Shown here: piece after piece, positions 55,508 to 64,000 of the stretch
How positions within the stretch are numbered: position 1 is the stretch's first letter
How the letters are laid out: each line of letters opens with the position of its first letter
Assembly: GCF_018636735.1 (NCBI RefSeq)
Contig: NZ_CP045200.1
Span: 682,001-746,000 of the forward strand
Length of the DNA: 64,000 bases
Origin: Erythrobacter sp. 3-20A1M
GTDB taxonomy: Bacteria > Pseudomonadota > Alphaproteobacteria > Sphingomonadales > Sphingomonadaceae
Direction: 5' to 3'
Notes under the pieces: model-generated
Told to the model about the DNA's origin: nothing
Database searches by the model: none
What the model saw: only the letters and a program-made list of their open reading frames with translations
Translations under genes and position numbers: made by a program

Positions 55508-56326
55508 CTACTCGTACTGCGCGATGACTGCGGCATAGCGGTCGCGCGGCAGAGCGCTCCGCTTTCCCGCAGCTGCGGCAGGTTTCGCCGGAGCATAGTT
55601 TGCCGTCAGCACCGCCAGTCCGCCTGGAGTGCGTGCAGCTGTGCGAACCGGTGCCCGCTCAGCGGGTTTTGCAGTACTTCGCCTCTCGGGAGCACGAGCT
55701 TCGCTGGTCGTGCGCGGAGAGGTCGGCGTGGCGAAGGCACCCAGAAACTGCTTCGATGGCGCGCCGCTGACAGGTGCAGCGCGGGCGACCCGAACCCCGG
55801 GTTCGACCCGCATCCGGCGCTTGGCCTTGCCATCCGCATAGATGAAGCCGCGCACCGGCCATTCCGTGGTGCCCAACCCACCCACCGGCGCGTACCATAC
55901 CCGCACCTGGCTCCAGTCGTTGGCGGGCGAGACGTCCACCGCCTTCACCCCGCGTTCGATGCGGCCGCGTCGCCCGTCGATCGGCGACCAGTTGGCATGG
56001 TCAAGCAGCACCGTGCGCGAATCGATCACCTTGGATACCGCGGCGACATGGCCCAGGGTCATGTTCCCGTACGGTGCGAATGCCATCACCGCACCGACGC
56101 GAGGCGCGTGGCCGCGGGCATACTGCCCCTCCGCCTGATCCCACCAGGTATAGGCGTCGCCATAGATCGCGATGCCACTTACTTCGCGCGCATAGGGCAC
56201 GCATTGGAGATAGGCCGGCAATTCCAGTTCGCCGTCTTCGCCGCCATCGGCCAAGGCGTCGGCCAGGGCCGGGGTTGCGGGAAGCATTGCGAATACCGGC
56301 AACAGTGCGATAAGGAGAGGCTTCAT
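55508..56326 (-). CDS. CHAP-domain peptidoglycan hydrolase, secreted
   Basis: 272-residue exported protein. Signal peptide ending in ALA; CHAP (NlpC/P60-like) domain at about 35-155 with Cys42 (LQCVPYAR) and His92 (LGHVAAV) as catalytic pair. From about 180 a basic, Pro/Ala-rich linker leads to the C-terminus. It probably cleaves peptidoglycan peptides or acts in division. A CtrA-like site lies before it. Confidence 0.88.
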   Translation of the reverse strand: MKPLLIALLPVFAMLPATPALADALADGGEDGELELPAYLQCVPYAREVSGIAIYGDAYTWWDQAEGQYARGHAPRVGAVMAFAPYGNMTLGHVAAVSKVIDSRTVLLDHANWSPIDGRRGRIERGVKAVDVSPANDWSQVRVWYAPVGGLGTTEWPVRGFIYADGKAKRRMRVEPGVRVARAAPVSGAPSKQFLGAFATPTSPRTTSEARAPERRSTAKPAERAPVRTAARTPGGLAVLTANYAPAKPAAAAGKRSALPRDRYAAVIAQYE

Positions 56327-56354
56327 GGCGCTGCCACCTATGTCGCCAATATGC

Positions 56355-56369
56355 TTAACACTTACCTAA
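56355..56369 (-). promoter_or_regulatory. CtrA-like half-site pair before the CHAP gene
   Basis: TTAA-CACTTAC-CTAA matches the CtrA consensus TTAA-N7-TTAA with one mismatch. It lies 29-43 nt before the ATG. ChpT, part of the CtrA relay, is encoded in the window. Confidence 0.35.
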
Positions 56370-56455
56370 ACCGTGTGGTTGAGGGAAATTAACGCCGCTC
56401 GTCAGCCCGCCTCCGGCCTTCGCTGCCAGCGCGCAGCACGAACGGTACATCCGAC

Positions 56456-57865
56456 ATGACAACGCCAGCCAACCCATCCCCCCAGGTGATCATCATCGGT
56501 CGCCCCAATGTCGGCAAGTCGACGCTGTTCAACCGGCTCGTCGGCAAGCGGCTGGCGCTGGTCGACGATCAGCCGGGCGTCACGCGCGATCGCCGCTTCG
56601 GCGATGCCGAGATCGCGGGCCTTAAGTTCACGATCGTCGATACCGCGGGATGGGAGGACGAGGATCCCAACAGCCTGCCTGGCCGGATGCGCGCTCAGAC
56701 CGAAGTCAGCCTGGAGGGGGCGGACGCGGCGCTGTTCGTGGTCGACGCGCGCGCCGGGCTGACGCCGCTGGACGAGGAAATCGCCCGCTGGCTGCGCGGG
56801 CAGGACGTGCCGGTGGTGCTGGTCGCCAACAAGGTCGAGGGGCGCGCCGCCGATCCCGGCTTCTACGAATCCTTTTCGCTCGGCTTCGGTGAGCCCGTGG
56901 CGGTGAGCGCCGAGCACGGCGAAGGCATCGCCGATCTGTTCGACGGGCTCTGGCCGCTGATCGGGCATAGCGAGAAGCAGGCCGATGCCGACGAAGCGGC
57001 TGGCAATGGGCCGGAGGAGACCGAGGAGGCGCCGCAAGGTCCGCTGAAACTGGCGATCGTCGGGCGTCCCAATGCGGGCAAGAGCACGCTGATCAACCGC
57101 CTGCTGGGCGAGGATCGACTGCTGACCGGCCCCGAAGCGGGGATCACCCGCGATTCGATCGCGGTCGACTGGAACTGGCTCGACCCGCGCGACGGCTCGC
57201 GCCACGAGATCCGGCTGATCGACACCGCGGGGATGCGCAAGAAGGCGCGCGTGGTGGAGAAGCTGGAACGGCTGAGCGTCGCCGACGCCCGCCGCGCGGT
57301 CGATTTCGCGGAGGTCGTGGTGCTGCTGCTCGACGCAACGCAGGGGCTGGAGCATCAGGACCTGAAGATCGCGAGCATGGTGCTGGAGGAAGGTCGCGCG
57401 CTGATGATCGCGATCAACAAATGGGACATCGCCGAGGATGCGAGCCGGCTTTTCAACGGGATCAAGGGCGCGCTCGACGAAGGGCTGGCGCAGGTGCGCG
57501 GCCTGCCCGTGTTCGCGGTGAGCGCCAAGACCGGCAAGGGTCTCGACACCATGCTGGGCGCGGCGTTCGAGATTCGCGAGGCGTGGAGCCGCCGCGTGCC
57601 GACATCGGCGCTGAACCGCTGGTTCGAGGATGCGCTGGCGGCGAACCCGCCCCCTGCCCCCAAGGGTAGGCGGATCAAGCTGCGCTACATCACCCAGGCC
57701 GGCACCCGCCCGCCGCGCTTCGTGGTGTTCGGAACGCGCCTCGACATGCTGCCCAAGAGTTACGAGCGCTATCTGGTCAACGGGATCAGACGCGAACTCG
57801 GCTTCGACGCGGTCCCGGTGCGCGTGGTGCTGAAGAGCCCGAAAAACCCCTTCCAGTCGACATGA
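56456..57865 (+). CDS. der: Ribosome assembly GTPase Der
   Basis: 469-residue double GTPase (EngA) needed for 50S assembly. G1 motifs GRPNVGKST (15-23) and GRPNAGKST (203-211), DTAG twice, and G4 NKVE and NKWD show both G domains; the second carries the standard NKWD, the first NKVE. A KH-like domain closes the protein. An acidic linker (about 180-195) joins the domains. Confidence 0.97.
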   Translation: MTTPANPSPQVIIIGRPNVGKSTLFNRLVGKRLALVDDQPGVTRDRRFGDAEIAGLKFTIVDTAGWEDEDPNSLPGRMRAQTEVSLEGADAALFVVDARAGLTPLDEEIARWLRGQDVPVVLVANKVEGRAADPGFYESFSLGFGEPVAVSAEHGEGIADLFDGLWPLIGHSEKQADADEAAGNGPEETEEAPQGPLKLAIVGRPNAGKSTLINRLLGEDRLLTGPEAGITRDSIAVDWNWLDPRDGSRHEIRLIDTAGMRKKARVVEKLERLSVADARRAVDFAEVVVLLLDATQGLEHQDLKIASMVLEEGRALMIAINKWDIAEDASRLFNGIKGALDEGLAQVRGLPVFAVSAKTGKGLDTMLGAAFEIREAWSRRVPTSALNRWFEDALAANPPPAPKGRRIKLRYITQAGTRPPRFVVFGTRLDMLPKSYERYLVNGIRRELGFDAVPVRVVLKSPKNPFQST

Positions 57866-58380
57866 TCGATCTCGCGCTGCTGACCGCGCATTCGCTTTCC
57901 AGCGACCTGCTCGAAAGCACGCGCAGCACCGTCCGGGTGCAGGCGATCGTTCAGTTGAGCCTTGCGCCTGCCTTCCTGCTGGCCGGGATCGGGGCGGTCA
58001 TGAACGTGATGACCAACCGGCTGATCTGGGTCGCCAACCGGATCGAGACGATCCGCGAGCGCGAGGCGGACGGGCGCGCCGGCGAAATGGTGGCAGACCT
58101 GCCCTCGCTCGAACAGCGACGCCTCTATGCGCAGGCCGCCCTGATGTTCAGCACCGCAGCGGCGCTGGTCATCAGCATCGTGATCGCGCTGCTGTTCGTG
58201 TCCGCCTTCATCCGGCCGCAGATCGGCACGCTGATCGCCATCGCGTGGATCGTAACGATGATCTTCCTTGTATTGGGCCTGGGCTGTTTCGCGCTGGAGG
58301 CGCGCACCGCCGCACGGCGCAACCGCCTGCGCCTGCGTGCGATGGTGCGTCGGAGCCGGGACCAGGTCGGACCCGATTAA
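57862..58380 (+). CDS. DUF2721 family membrane protein
   Basis: 172-residue protein with three hydrophobic helices (about 25-45, 95-115 and 120-140) and an RxNRIE-type 'NRLIWVANRIETIRER' motif between the first two. It matches DUF2721, function unknown. The start overlaps der by 4 nt (ATGA), so coupling is likely. Confidence 0.85.
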   Translation: MIDLALLTAHSLSSDLLESTRSTVRVQAIVQLSLAPAFLLAGIGAVMNVMTNRLIWVANRIETIREREADGRAGEMVADLPSLEQRRLYAQAALMFSTAAALVISIVIALLFVSAFIRPQIGTLIAIAWIVTMIFLVLGLGCFALEARTAARRNRLRLRAMVRRSRDQVGPD

Positions 58381-58470
58381 CCACATTTCAACGGCAGCGG
58401 TTTAGCGATGGCCATCGGCCCCGCTCCTCGCAAGGAATGATAGGCGGGGCGCGGGGGGGAGGTTCGCACG

Positions 58471-58677
58471 ATGGCTATCGCGGTTATCAAGGGTTCGCTG
58501 TCGGGTGCCCTCGTCACCTGGCTGGTCGCACTGTTCATCGGCTCGTCCGGATCGACCGGAGCGCAGCTCGCGATCCACAAGATCTATTTCGAGCAGCACA
58601 GCTTCTACTGGTCGTGGCCGTTGTTCCTCGGCCTGACCGTCCTGTTCGCGTCCATCGTATGGCTGATGGATTCCTGA
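58471..58677 (+). CDS. Hypothetical membrane protein, 68 aa
   Basis: Two membrane helices (about 8-26 and 47-66) with a short polar loop between. GGGGAGG lies upstream of the ATG. No family recognised. It is convergent with the DUF418 gene 3 nt away. Confidence 0.7.
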   Translation: MAIAVIKGSLSGALVTWLVALFIGSSGSTGAQLAIHKIYFEQHSFYWSWPLFLGLTVLFASIVWLMDS

Positions 58678-58680
58678 GGC

Positions 58681-59967
58681 TCAGCGCCGGATCGCAAACC
58701 GGCGCCAATAGGTCAGGCACCGCCACGCCCATTCGAGCGGCCCGAAACGGAAGCGATCGAGCCACGGTTTCGACCAGGCGAGCATGAGCAGGCAGGTCGC
58801 AAACGCCACGCCGTATAGCGCCGGGCGCGACAGCACGCCGAACAACCCTCCCGCCCAGCCGTGGAACACCAGCATCATCACGATCGAGGTGCCCAGATAG
58901 TTGGAAAAGGCCGCACGGCCCGCCGCCCGGATGCGTTGCCCGAGCCAGCCGTCGCGCCCCGTGCCGACCACCGCAAGCACCGCCAGCAGCCCCACGCCCA
59001 TCATCAGCCGGGGAATGTGCGACAGCGCCAGCATGGCAACCTGCGTCCCCCAGAAGGTGAAGCCTTCGCGCCATGCCCAAATCCCGGCGACCAAACTGAG
59101 AGCCGCCCCCACCGCGATACCCGCCCCGCCCCAGCCGAGCTGGCAGCGGCGGTCGAACGCGCCGGAGAACAGGCCCATCCGGTACAGCGCCATTCCGATC
59201 AATATCAGCGGCACGGTCTCGAACCCGACCATCAGGAAGCCGAGCAGCGGGTCGCTGGCGTGCTGCGCGAAATTATGGGCCACCAGCTCGCCCCAGCGAC
59301 CCTGCTGGATGAGGTTCGCCTCCAGCATGGCGTCCTGTCCCGCCGCCAGCTCCGCCCCGCGCAGCGTTTCCAAGGTGTCTCCCGTGCCCTGCGCGGGCGA
59401 ATTGACGACATACCATACGGGGATGGTGGACAACGCGTAGATCACCTGCCCGACGCCGTAGATCGAGAGGGCGGTGACGATCTGCGCCCGCGCCGTGAGG
59501 TTCAGGAACAGCAGCAGCACGAAGCCGCACAGCCCGTAGAGGAGGAGGATGTCCCCCTTCCAGATGAAGAAAAAATGCAGCACGCCGAACGCCAGCAGCC
59601 AGAACAGCCGCCGCGCCTGCAGGTCCGCATCCTGCCCCCGCGACCACGCCTTTTCGAGGAACAGCCACATCCCGGCACCGAACAGCATGGAGAACAGGGC
59701 GCGCATCTTCCCGTCGATCAGCACGAACTGCACCACCCACAGCACGTCCGACAGCGGGCCGTGCGGCACCATGAAGGCGTCCGGAAAGGATTGCGCGGTC
59801 GTCGGCTGGCCGAAACTGATGATATTCGCGAACAGGATCCCCATCACCGCGATCCCGCGGATGAAATCGAGATTGTCCAGCCGGTCGCCCTGTCCGGCGG
59901 CGAGCGGCACGGCAGGCTGATCGGGGGTGGCCCCGTGCGAAGATGCGGCGTCGCCCGCTTCGGTCAT
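58681..59967 (-). CDS. DUF418 family membrane protein
   Basis: 428-residue integral membrane protein with about ten helices. 'LDNLDFIRGIAVMGILFANII' at the start and the C-terminal 'AAGRAAFSNYLGTSIVM' with the DUF418 block identify the family. Functionally unassigned; related to acyltransferase-like and YeiB proteins. Ends in basic residues. Confidence 0.9.
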   Translation of the reverse strand: MTEAGDAASSHGATPDQPAVPLAAGQGDRLDNLDFIRGIAVMGILFANIISFGQPTTAQSFPDAFMVPHGPLSDVLWVVQFVLIDGKMRALFSMLFGAGMWLFLEKAWSRGQDADLQARRLFWLLAFGVLHFFFIWKGDILLLYGLCGFVLLLFLNLTARAQIVTALSIYGVGQVIYALSTIPVWYVVNSPAQGTGDTLETLRGAELAAGQDAMLEANLIQQGRWGELVAHNFAQHASDPLLGFLMVGFETVPLILIGMALYRMGLFSGAFDRRCQLGWGGAGIAVGAALSLVAGIWAWREGFTFWGTQVAMLALSHIPRLMMGVGLLAVLAVVGTGRDGWLGQRIRAAGRAAFSNYLGTSIVMMLVFHGWAGGLFGVLSRPALYGVAFATCLLMLAWSKPWLDRFRFGPLEWAWRCLTYWRRFAIRR

Positions 59968-60022
59968 GACGGTTCCCCTCGTGCGGGCCCTAGCCTGCGA
60001 TCGGAGAGGGGAAAAGCGGCAA

Positions 60023-61150
60023 TCAGCGGGTGACGAGACAAGCCTCGCCCGCGCGCTTCAGCGCCGCGCAGGCGCGATCGGCCGCTTGGCGCGAGGGATA
60101 TCCCGCCGCGAGCAGCTTCGTCAGCCTGCCCTCACGCTCAGTCAGCTTGGTCCGGCCCGCCAGTTCGGTCCGACCCGCGAGACGACGCCACAGCTTGTCG
60201 GCATTGCCGCCGACCGAAAAGGCACCGAGCTGCACTTTCCAGCGGCCCTGACTTACCGCTGCCGGTCCGGCTGGCGACGCGGGTTCGCGCTCGGGACTAC
60301 GCCCCGGGGTGGGCCGCGCTGCTTCGGCCGGGCTCTGCGTTCCGGTGACGCGGGCGGCGTCCGCGATGGCGGCCTGCGCCGCCGCGACCGGGGTGGGAAT
60401 GGTCGGGGCCGGGGCCGGGGCCGGAGCGACCGGCGGCAGCACCAGCGGTGTCGGAGCGACGGGGGCGCTCTGGGTGGGCGCGACCGGCACCCGCGCCTCG
60501 GCAGCATCGGCGAAAGTCGCGCCAGCGTCCTCCTCCCCGTCCAGATCGGCGGAGGCGAACGCCGCGCTGCGCCGCGCATCGGCTTCCGCCTTCAATCGCG
60601 GCGCGAGCAGTTGGGCCTGCTGGCGCTGCTCCAGAGGAATGTATCCGTCCATCTGCGAGATCGCCTGGCGCGCCTGCGGCAGACCCGCGGCATTGGCCAG
60701 CGTGAGCAGCGCATAGGCCCGCGTCCAGTCCTGCTCCACCAGGTCGCCGTTGAAGTGCTCGATCCCCAGCAGGTATTGCGCCCGTGGATCGCCCCGGTCC
60801 GCGGCGGTGACGATATAGGGCATCGCCTGCTCGCGCCGCCCATCCTGGAATAATACCAGCCCCAGATTGTCCGCCGCCTTCAGATGTCCCTGCACCGCAG
60901 CCTTCGCGTAATAGGATTCCGCCTGCTGCAGGTTCTTTTCCACCCCGCGACCGAGCCGGTACGCCTGTGCGAGATTGAACTGGGCATCCGCGTCGCCCCG
61001 CTCCGCGGGCTCGCGCCATTCGGCCACCGCGCGTGGGTAATCCCCCGCCTCCCACGCATCGACCCCGGCCTTCACATCGGCATGCGCCGTGCCGGATATC
61101 GCGAGGAGCGATGCGGCCACTATCAAGCTTGCGGTTCTAGCTATCGGCAT
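60023..61150 (-). CDS. Sel1-repeat and SPOR-domain protein, exported
   Basis: 375-residue secreted protein. Signal peptide ending in AHA, Sel1-like repeats (about 28-175), an Ala/Pro-rich spacer, and a C-terminal SPOR domain (about 295-375: 'GRWKVQLGAFSVGGNADKLW'). SPOR domains bind denuded glycan at the division septum. It is divergent from the parA-like gene; the 254-bp gap is AT-richer with TTAATCATTAATTAG and no gene. Confidence 0.88.
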   Translation of the reverse strand: MPIARTASLIVAASLLAISGTAHADVKAGVDAWEAGDYPRAVAEWREPAERGDADAQFNLAQAYRLGRGVEKNLQQAESYYAKAAVQGHLKAADNLGLVLFQDGRREQAMPYIVTAADRGDPRAQYLLGIEHFNGDLVEQDWTRAYALLTLANAAGLPQARQAISQMDGYIPLEQRQQAQLLAPRLKAEADARRSAAFASADLDGEEDAGATFADAAEARVPVAPTQSAPVAPTPLVLPPVAPAPAPAPTIPTPVAAAQAAIADAARVTGTQSPAEAARPTPGRSPEREPASPAGPAAVSQGRWKVQLGAFSVGGNADKLWRRLAGRTELAGRTKLTEREGRLTKLLAAGYPSRQAADRACAALKRAGEACLVTR

Positions 61151-61404
61151 GAGTTTTCGCGCCCCTTCCAATCGAATTCTCGTCCGCCCGCCCGCAATGG
61201 ACCATGGTAAACGGCCAGTTGGCAAAGCATCGTTCGCTTGCGCGCGGTTCACGGGAGCGGTTTTCCTGATGTCGCTCGCCACTCGTCTTTACCGCAACAG
61301 GGCCGCCCAAGTTAATCATTAATTAGCCATGGCATGCGATCCCCCTGTCGAAACCCGTTCTGTTCAGGCGCGGGTGGACGGCACCAACCGGGGATACGCA
61401 GGCA

Positions 61405-62121
61405 GTGCGCGTATTGACAGTGGCATCGCAGAAAGGCGGTTCGGGCAAGACGACCTTGACCGGGCACCTTGCCGTGCAGGCCGACCGGGCAGGCATGGGC
61501 CCCATCGTCGTGATCGATCTGGATCCGCAAGCCGCACTGACCGGATGGTGGCAGGAGCGCGAGCCGGAAGAACCCGCAATGGCGGAAACCAGCGCGGCGC
61601 GCTTCGTCGCCGACATCGAATTGCTGCGCCGCCAGGGGTACAGACTGGCGGTGATCGATACCCCTGCCGCGATCGAGCCGCTGGCCGAGGCGATCGCCGC
61701 GGTCAGCGATCTGGTGCTCATCCCCACGCGTCCCAGCCCCCACGACATTCGTGCCGCCGGTTCGACCGTGGCGCTGTGCGAGCGGGCCGATCTGCCGCTG
61801 TTGTTCGTGATGAACGGTGCGACCCCCGATTCGCGGATCAACGGCGAAACCGCCCTGGCGCTGAGCCAGTACGGCACCGTCGCCCCGGTCACGCTGCACC
61901 ACCGCTCCGATTTCGCATCCTCGATGATCGACGGACGCACAGTGATGGAGGCCGACCCGGGAGGACACAGTGCCGCCGAAGTCGGCGCGCTGTGGGATTT
62001 TTTGGCGGATCGCATGGAGACCAAGTTCCGCCGCACGGTCTTCATGGTTCCGGGCGGAGGCGTACGACCGCACGCCATCGCGCGGCCCAGAATGCAGTTC
62101 GGCAGGCGGGTCCCGTCATGA
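61405..62121 (+). CDS. ParA/MinD-like ATPase
   Basis: 238-residue ATPase. The deviant Walker A KGGSGKTT (10-17) with the second Lys in the signature, and VVIDLDPQAAL as Walker A'/B class motif, mark the ParA/MinD superfamily. No ParB or MinE is adjacent. It starts with GTG at 61405. Flanked by SPOR proteins, which suggests a role in positioning envelope or septal factors. Confidence 0.88.
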   Translation: MRVLTVASQKGGSGKTTLTGHLAVQADRAGMGPIVVIDLDPQAALTGWWQEREPEEPAMAETSAARFVADIELLRRQGYRLAVIDTPAAIEPLAEAIAAVSDLVLIPTRPSPHDIRAAGSTVALCERADLPLLFVMNGATPDSRINGETALALSQYGTVAPVTLHHRSDFASSMIDGRTVMEADPGGHSAAEVGALWDFLADRMETKFRRTVFMVPGGGVRPHAIARPRMQFGRRVPS

Positions 62122-62194
62122 CCGTATCGACACCCGATCCGACGCTTTTTTCGCGCCGCCGAAACATCGGACAGGCGCAAGGGGGACAGATTTC

Positions 62195-63631
62195 ATGAAC
62201 CGCCATCATCGTTTCGCCGCGCTCGCCGCGACCGGCCTCCTGCTGGGCTCCACGCTGGGCGGCTGCGCCACCGGTCGCGGCGCGCCGCGTGCCGAGGTCG
62301 CCGCCGGAAAGGCGCAGGTCGCGCTGGAAAAGGGGCGGACCGACGTCGCGCTGGCGCATGCCGAAGCCGCCGTGCTGAGCGAGCCGCGCAACGCATCCTA
62401 CCGCGCCATTTTGGCAAATGCCTATCTCGAAGCGGGTCGGTTCGAATCCGCCCGCACCGCGTTCGACGATGCGCTTGAGCTGGGCGACACCTCATCGCGG
62501 ACCGCGCTGGGTTATGCCCTTTCCTCCATCGGCGCAGGCGACAATGCGTCCGCGCTGGCCGTGCTGGAAGATTGGCGGAGCGATCTCGCGCCCGCCGATC
62601 TCGGCCTCGCGCTGGCGCTGGCGGGCGACGTCGATGGCGGGGTTCGCCTTATCTCGGACACCATCCGTTCGGGGCAGAACTCGCCGAAGCTGCGCCAGAA
62701 TCTCGCCTACGCCTACGCCCTGCAGGGGAACTGGCGCGCCGCCCGCCTGATGGCTGTGCAGGATCTCGATCCCGCGACTGCCGATGCGCGCATCCTGGAA
62801 TGGGCGCAGACCATCAGCGAGCAGAGCGGCCCACGCCAGGTGGCGAACCTGCTGGGCATCTCCATCGCCACCGATCCCGGTATGCCCCCGCAACTGGGGC
62901 TATCGAACAACCCCTCCACAGACCAGCTTGTCGCAGAGGCGGCAGCGCAGGCAAGCCCTGTAACCCAGAGCGCTGTGGAAGCCCCGCAGGTTGCGACACC
63001 CCCTCACGCCGCGAGTGCGGCTCCGGCTGCCACGGAGGCTCGCACCGCGGCGCCCGAGCCCGCTCTCACCCGCGAGTTACCCCCGGTCCAGGCGACCCCG
63101 GTGGTGGCGCGAGCCGCGCCGTCTGAACCCGCCGACAGCCCGACCCCGGCCCCTGCTCCGCTGGTCCCGGCGATGCAAATGGCGAGCGCCGCGATCGAAT
63201 TCGTTTCCCAGCCGGTGGTGCAGAACCTCTTTGCAAGTCGCGGCTCCGCCCGCTTGGCCGCACCGGCGCGACCCGCGTCCGCCGCTTCGGCTGCACCGCA
63301 AACGGTTCCGGCCTCCTCCATCGCGCGCAAGAGCGCCGACGGCTCGAACCTGATCCAGCTCGGCAGTTTCTTCTCGGAAGCCGGCGCGCGCCGGTCCTGG
63401 GACATCTATACGCAGCGCTACCCCGAGCTATCCGATTGTCGCATGGTCATCACCCAGGCGACCGTGCGCGGAAGGCATTATTACCGCGTCAATGCCGCTG
63501 GCTTGAAAACCGCCGACGCGCGCGACCTTTGCGGCCGCATGAGCGAGAAGGGTCAGGGATGTATCCGCTGGACGTTCGCCAATCCCCTGCCCGGTACGAC
63601 CGCGGAAAGCGTGAGGATGGCGATGCGCTGA
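62195..63631 (+). CDS. TPR and SPOR-domain lipoprotein
   Basis: 478-residue lipoprotein (lipobox GGC) with TPR-like repeats (about 30-190), a long Ala/Pro-rich linker, and a C-terminal SPOR domain (about 385-465: 'NLIQLGSFFSEAGARRSWD'). The gene follows the ParA-like gene by 73 nt on the same strand. It likely binds peptidoglycan in the periplasm. Confidence 0.88.
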   Translation: MNRHHRFAALAATGLLLGSTLGGCATGRGAPRAEVAAGKAQVALEKGRTDVALAHAEAAVLSEPRNASYRAILANAYLEAGRFESARTAFDDALELGDTSSRTALGYALSSIGAGDNASALAVLEDWRSDLAPADLGLALALAGDVDGGVRLISDTIRSGQNSPKLRQNLAYAYALQGNWRAARLMAVQDLDPATADARILEWAQTISEQSGPRQVANLLGISIATDPGMPPQLGLSNNPSTDQLVAEAAAQASPVTQSAVEAPQVATPPHAASAAPAATEARTAAPEPALTRELPPVQATPVVARAAPSEPADSPTPAPAPLVPAMQMASAAIEFVSQPVVQNLFASRGSARLAAPARPASAASAAPQTVPASSIARKSADGSNLIQLGSFFSEAGARRSWDIYTQRYPELSDCRMVITQATVRGRHYYRVNAAGLKTADARDLCGRMSEKGQGCIRWTFANPLPGTTAESVRMAMR

Positions 63632-63659
63632 GCCGCGCAGGAGCTACGCAAACCGAGGA

Positions 63660-64000
63660 TCAGACTTCCACGCCACCTTTATAGAGCGTGAGGACCCGCC
63701 CCTGCGCGGGTTGGCCGTCGAACGGGGTGTTGCCTGCGCTCGCGGCCATTCGGTCGCTGGAAACGATCCACGGCTTCTCGGGATCGACGATCGCGATATC
63801 CGCCTCGTAGCCCGTGACCAGCCGTCCGGCCTCGACGCCCAGTAGCCGCGCCGGATTGTCCGCTACCAGCGCGAATGCGCGCGGCAGATCGATCACCCCA
63901 TCGCGCACCAGCGACAGCACCAGCGCGAGCAGGGTCTCCGCACCCGCCATGCCCGGCGCGGCATCGGCGAAGGGCAAGCGCTTGTCTTCCGGCCCGCGCG
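63660..64000 (-). CDS. Dihydroorotase, C-terminal part (cut by window edge)
   Basis: The frame runs in from the right edge. The visible residues include EDKRLPFADAAPGMAG and 'ADIAIVDPEKPWIV', matching the C-terminal portion of class I dihydroorotase of pyrimidine synthesis. It may be an active PyrC or an inactive PyrC-like partner of aspartate transcarbamoylase; the metal-binding part is outside the window. Confidence 0.88.
   Translation of the reverse strand, partial: RGPEDKRLPFADAAPGMAGAETLLALVLSLVRDGVIDLPRAFALVADNPARLLGVEAGRLVTGYEADIAIVDPEKPWIVSSDRMAASAGNTPFDGQPAQGRVLTLYKGGVEV

Noticed and set aside
1-64000. CRISPR array or defence island
   Set aside because: No regularly spaced repeats and no cas-like or toxin-antitoxin genes were seen.

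Overview
This is a high-GC, gene-dense chromosomal window from an alphaproteobacterium, most likely Sphingomonadales (probably Erythrobacteraceae). That placement is inference from gene content, not from a database search: ChpT histidine phosphotransferase, bacterial ATP12, RpoH next to an RluD-type synthase, DUF3297, a PEP-CTERM variant protein, a TIGR02001-type porin, and a dispersed repeat whose translation reads GPSTGSGR. It is ordinary core chromosome with small accessory insertions. No prophage, IS element, integron, plasmid origin or CRISPR array was seen.

Layout. 0-11 kb: clpB (cut by the left edge), a HerA-like ATPase, penicillin acylase, an M16 peptidase with an apparent frameshift after its lipoprotein signal, and an ABC1 kinase. 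11-16 kb: gatC-gatA-acyltransferase-gatB and a PEP-CTERM protein. 16-22.5 kb: FKBP, rpsU, crcB, then a tightly coupled operon (RluA-type synthase, PaiB-like, HAD, small membrane protein, ATP12) and a ThuA protein. 22.5-26 kb: an Mla-type lipid transport operon. 26-35.8 kb: valS, queE, a second HerA-like ATPase, a TIGR02186/TauE pair, and a compact NfrA/NfrB-like exopolysaccharide pair. 35.9-45.6 kb: nhaA, glyoxalase-like protein, porin, phosphoesterase, ugd, RNase P RNA, PRC-barrel protein, amidase, chpT, a GIY-YIG/JAMM fusion, rluD. 45.6-54.5 kb: rpoH, mtgA, a CDF metal transporter, clpX, clpP, amidase, tig and tRNA-Leu(UAG). 54.5-64 kb: small acidic proteins, a CHAP hydrolase, der, membrane proteins, a SPOR / ParA-like / SPOR cluster and dihydroorotase (cut by the right edge).

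Proteostasis is a theme: ClpB, ClpX, ClpP, trigger factor, FKBP and the heat-shock sigma factor RpoH all lie here. Envelope biogenesis is another: Mla-type transport, MtgA, an AmpD-like amidase, CHAP, SPOR proteins and the NfrAB-like pair. The most interesting non-genic signals are (i) a 58-bp element with 84% identity directly in front of queE and chpT, and (ii) a REP-like repeat in inverted copies bounding a GIY-YIG nuclease segment that is read in frame into a JAMM peptidase. All starts, domains and functions come from reading the sequence and family knowledge; no search was run.
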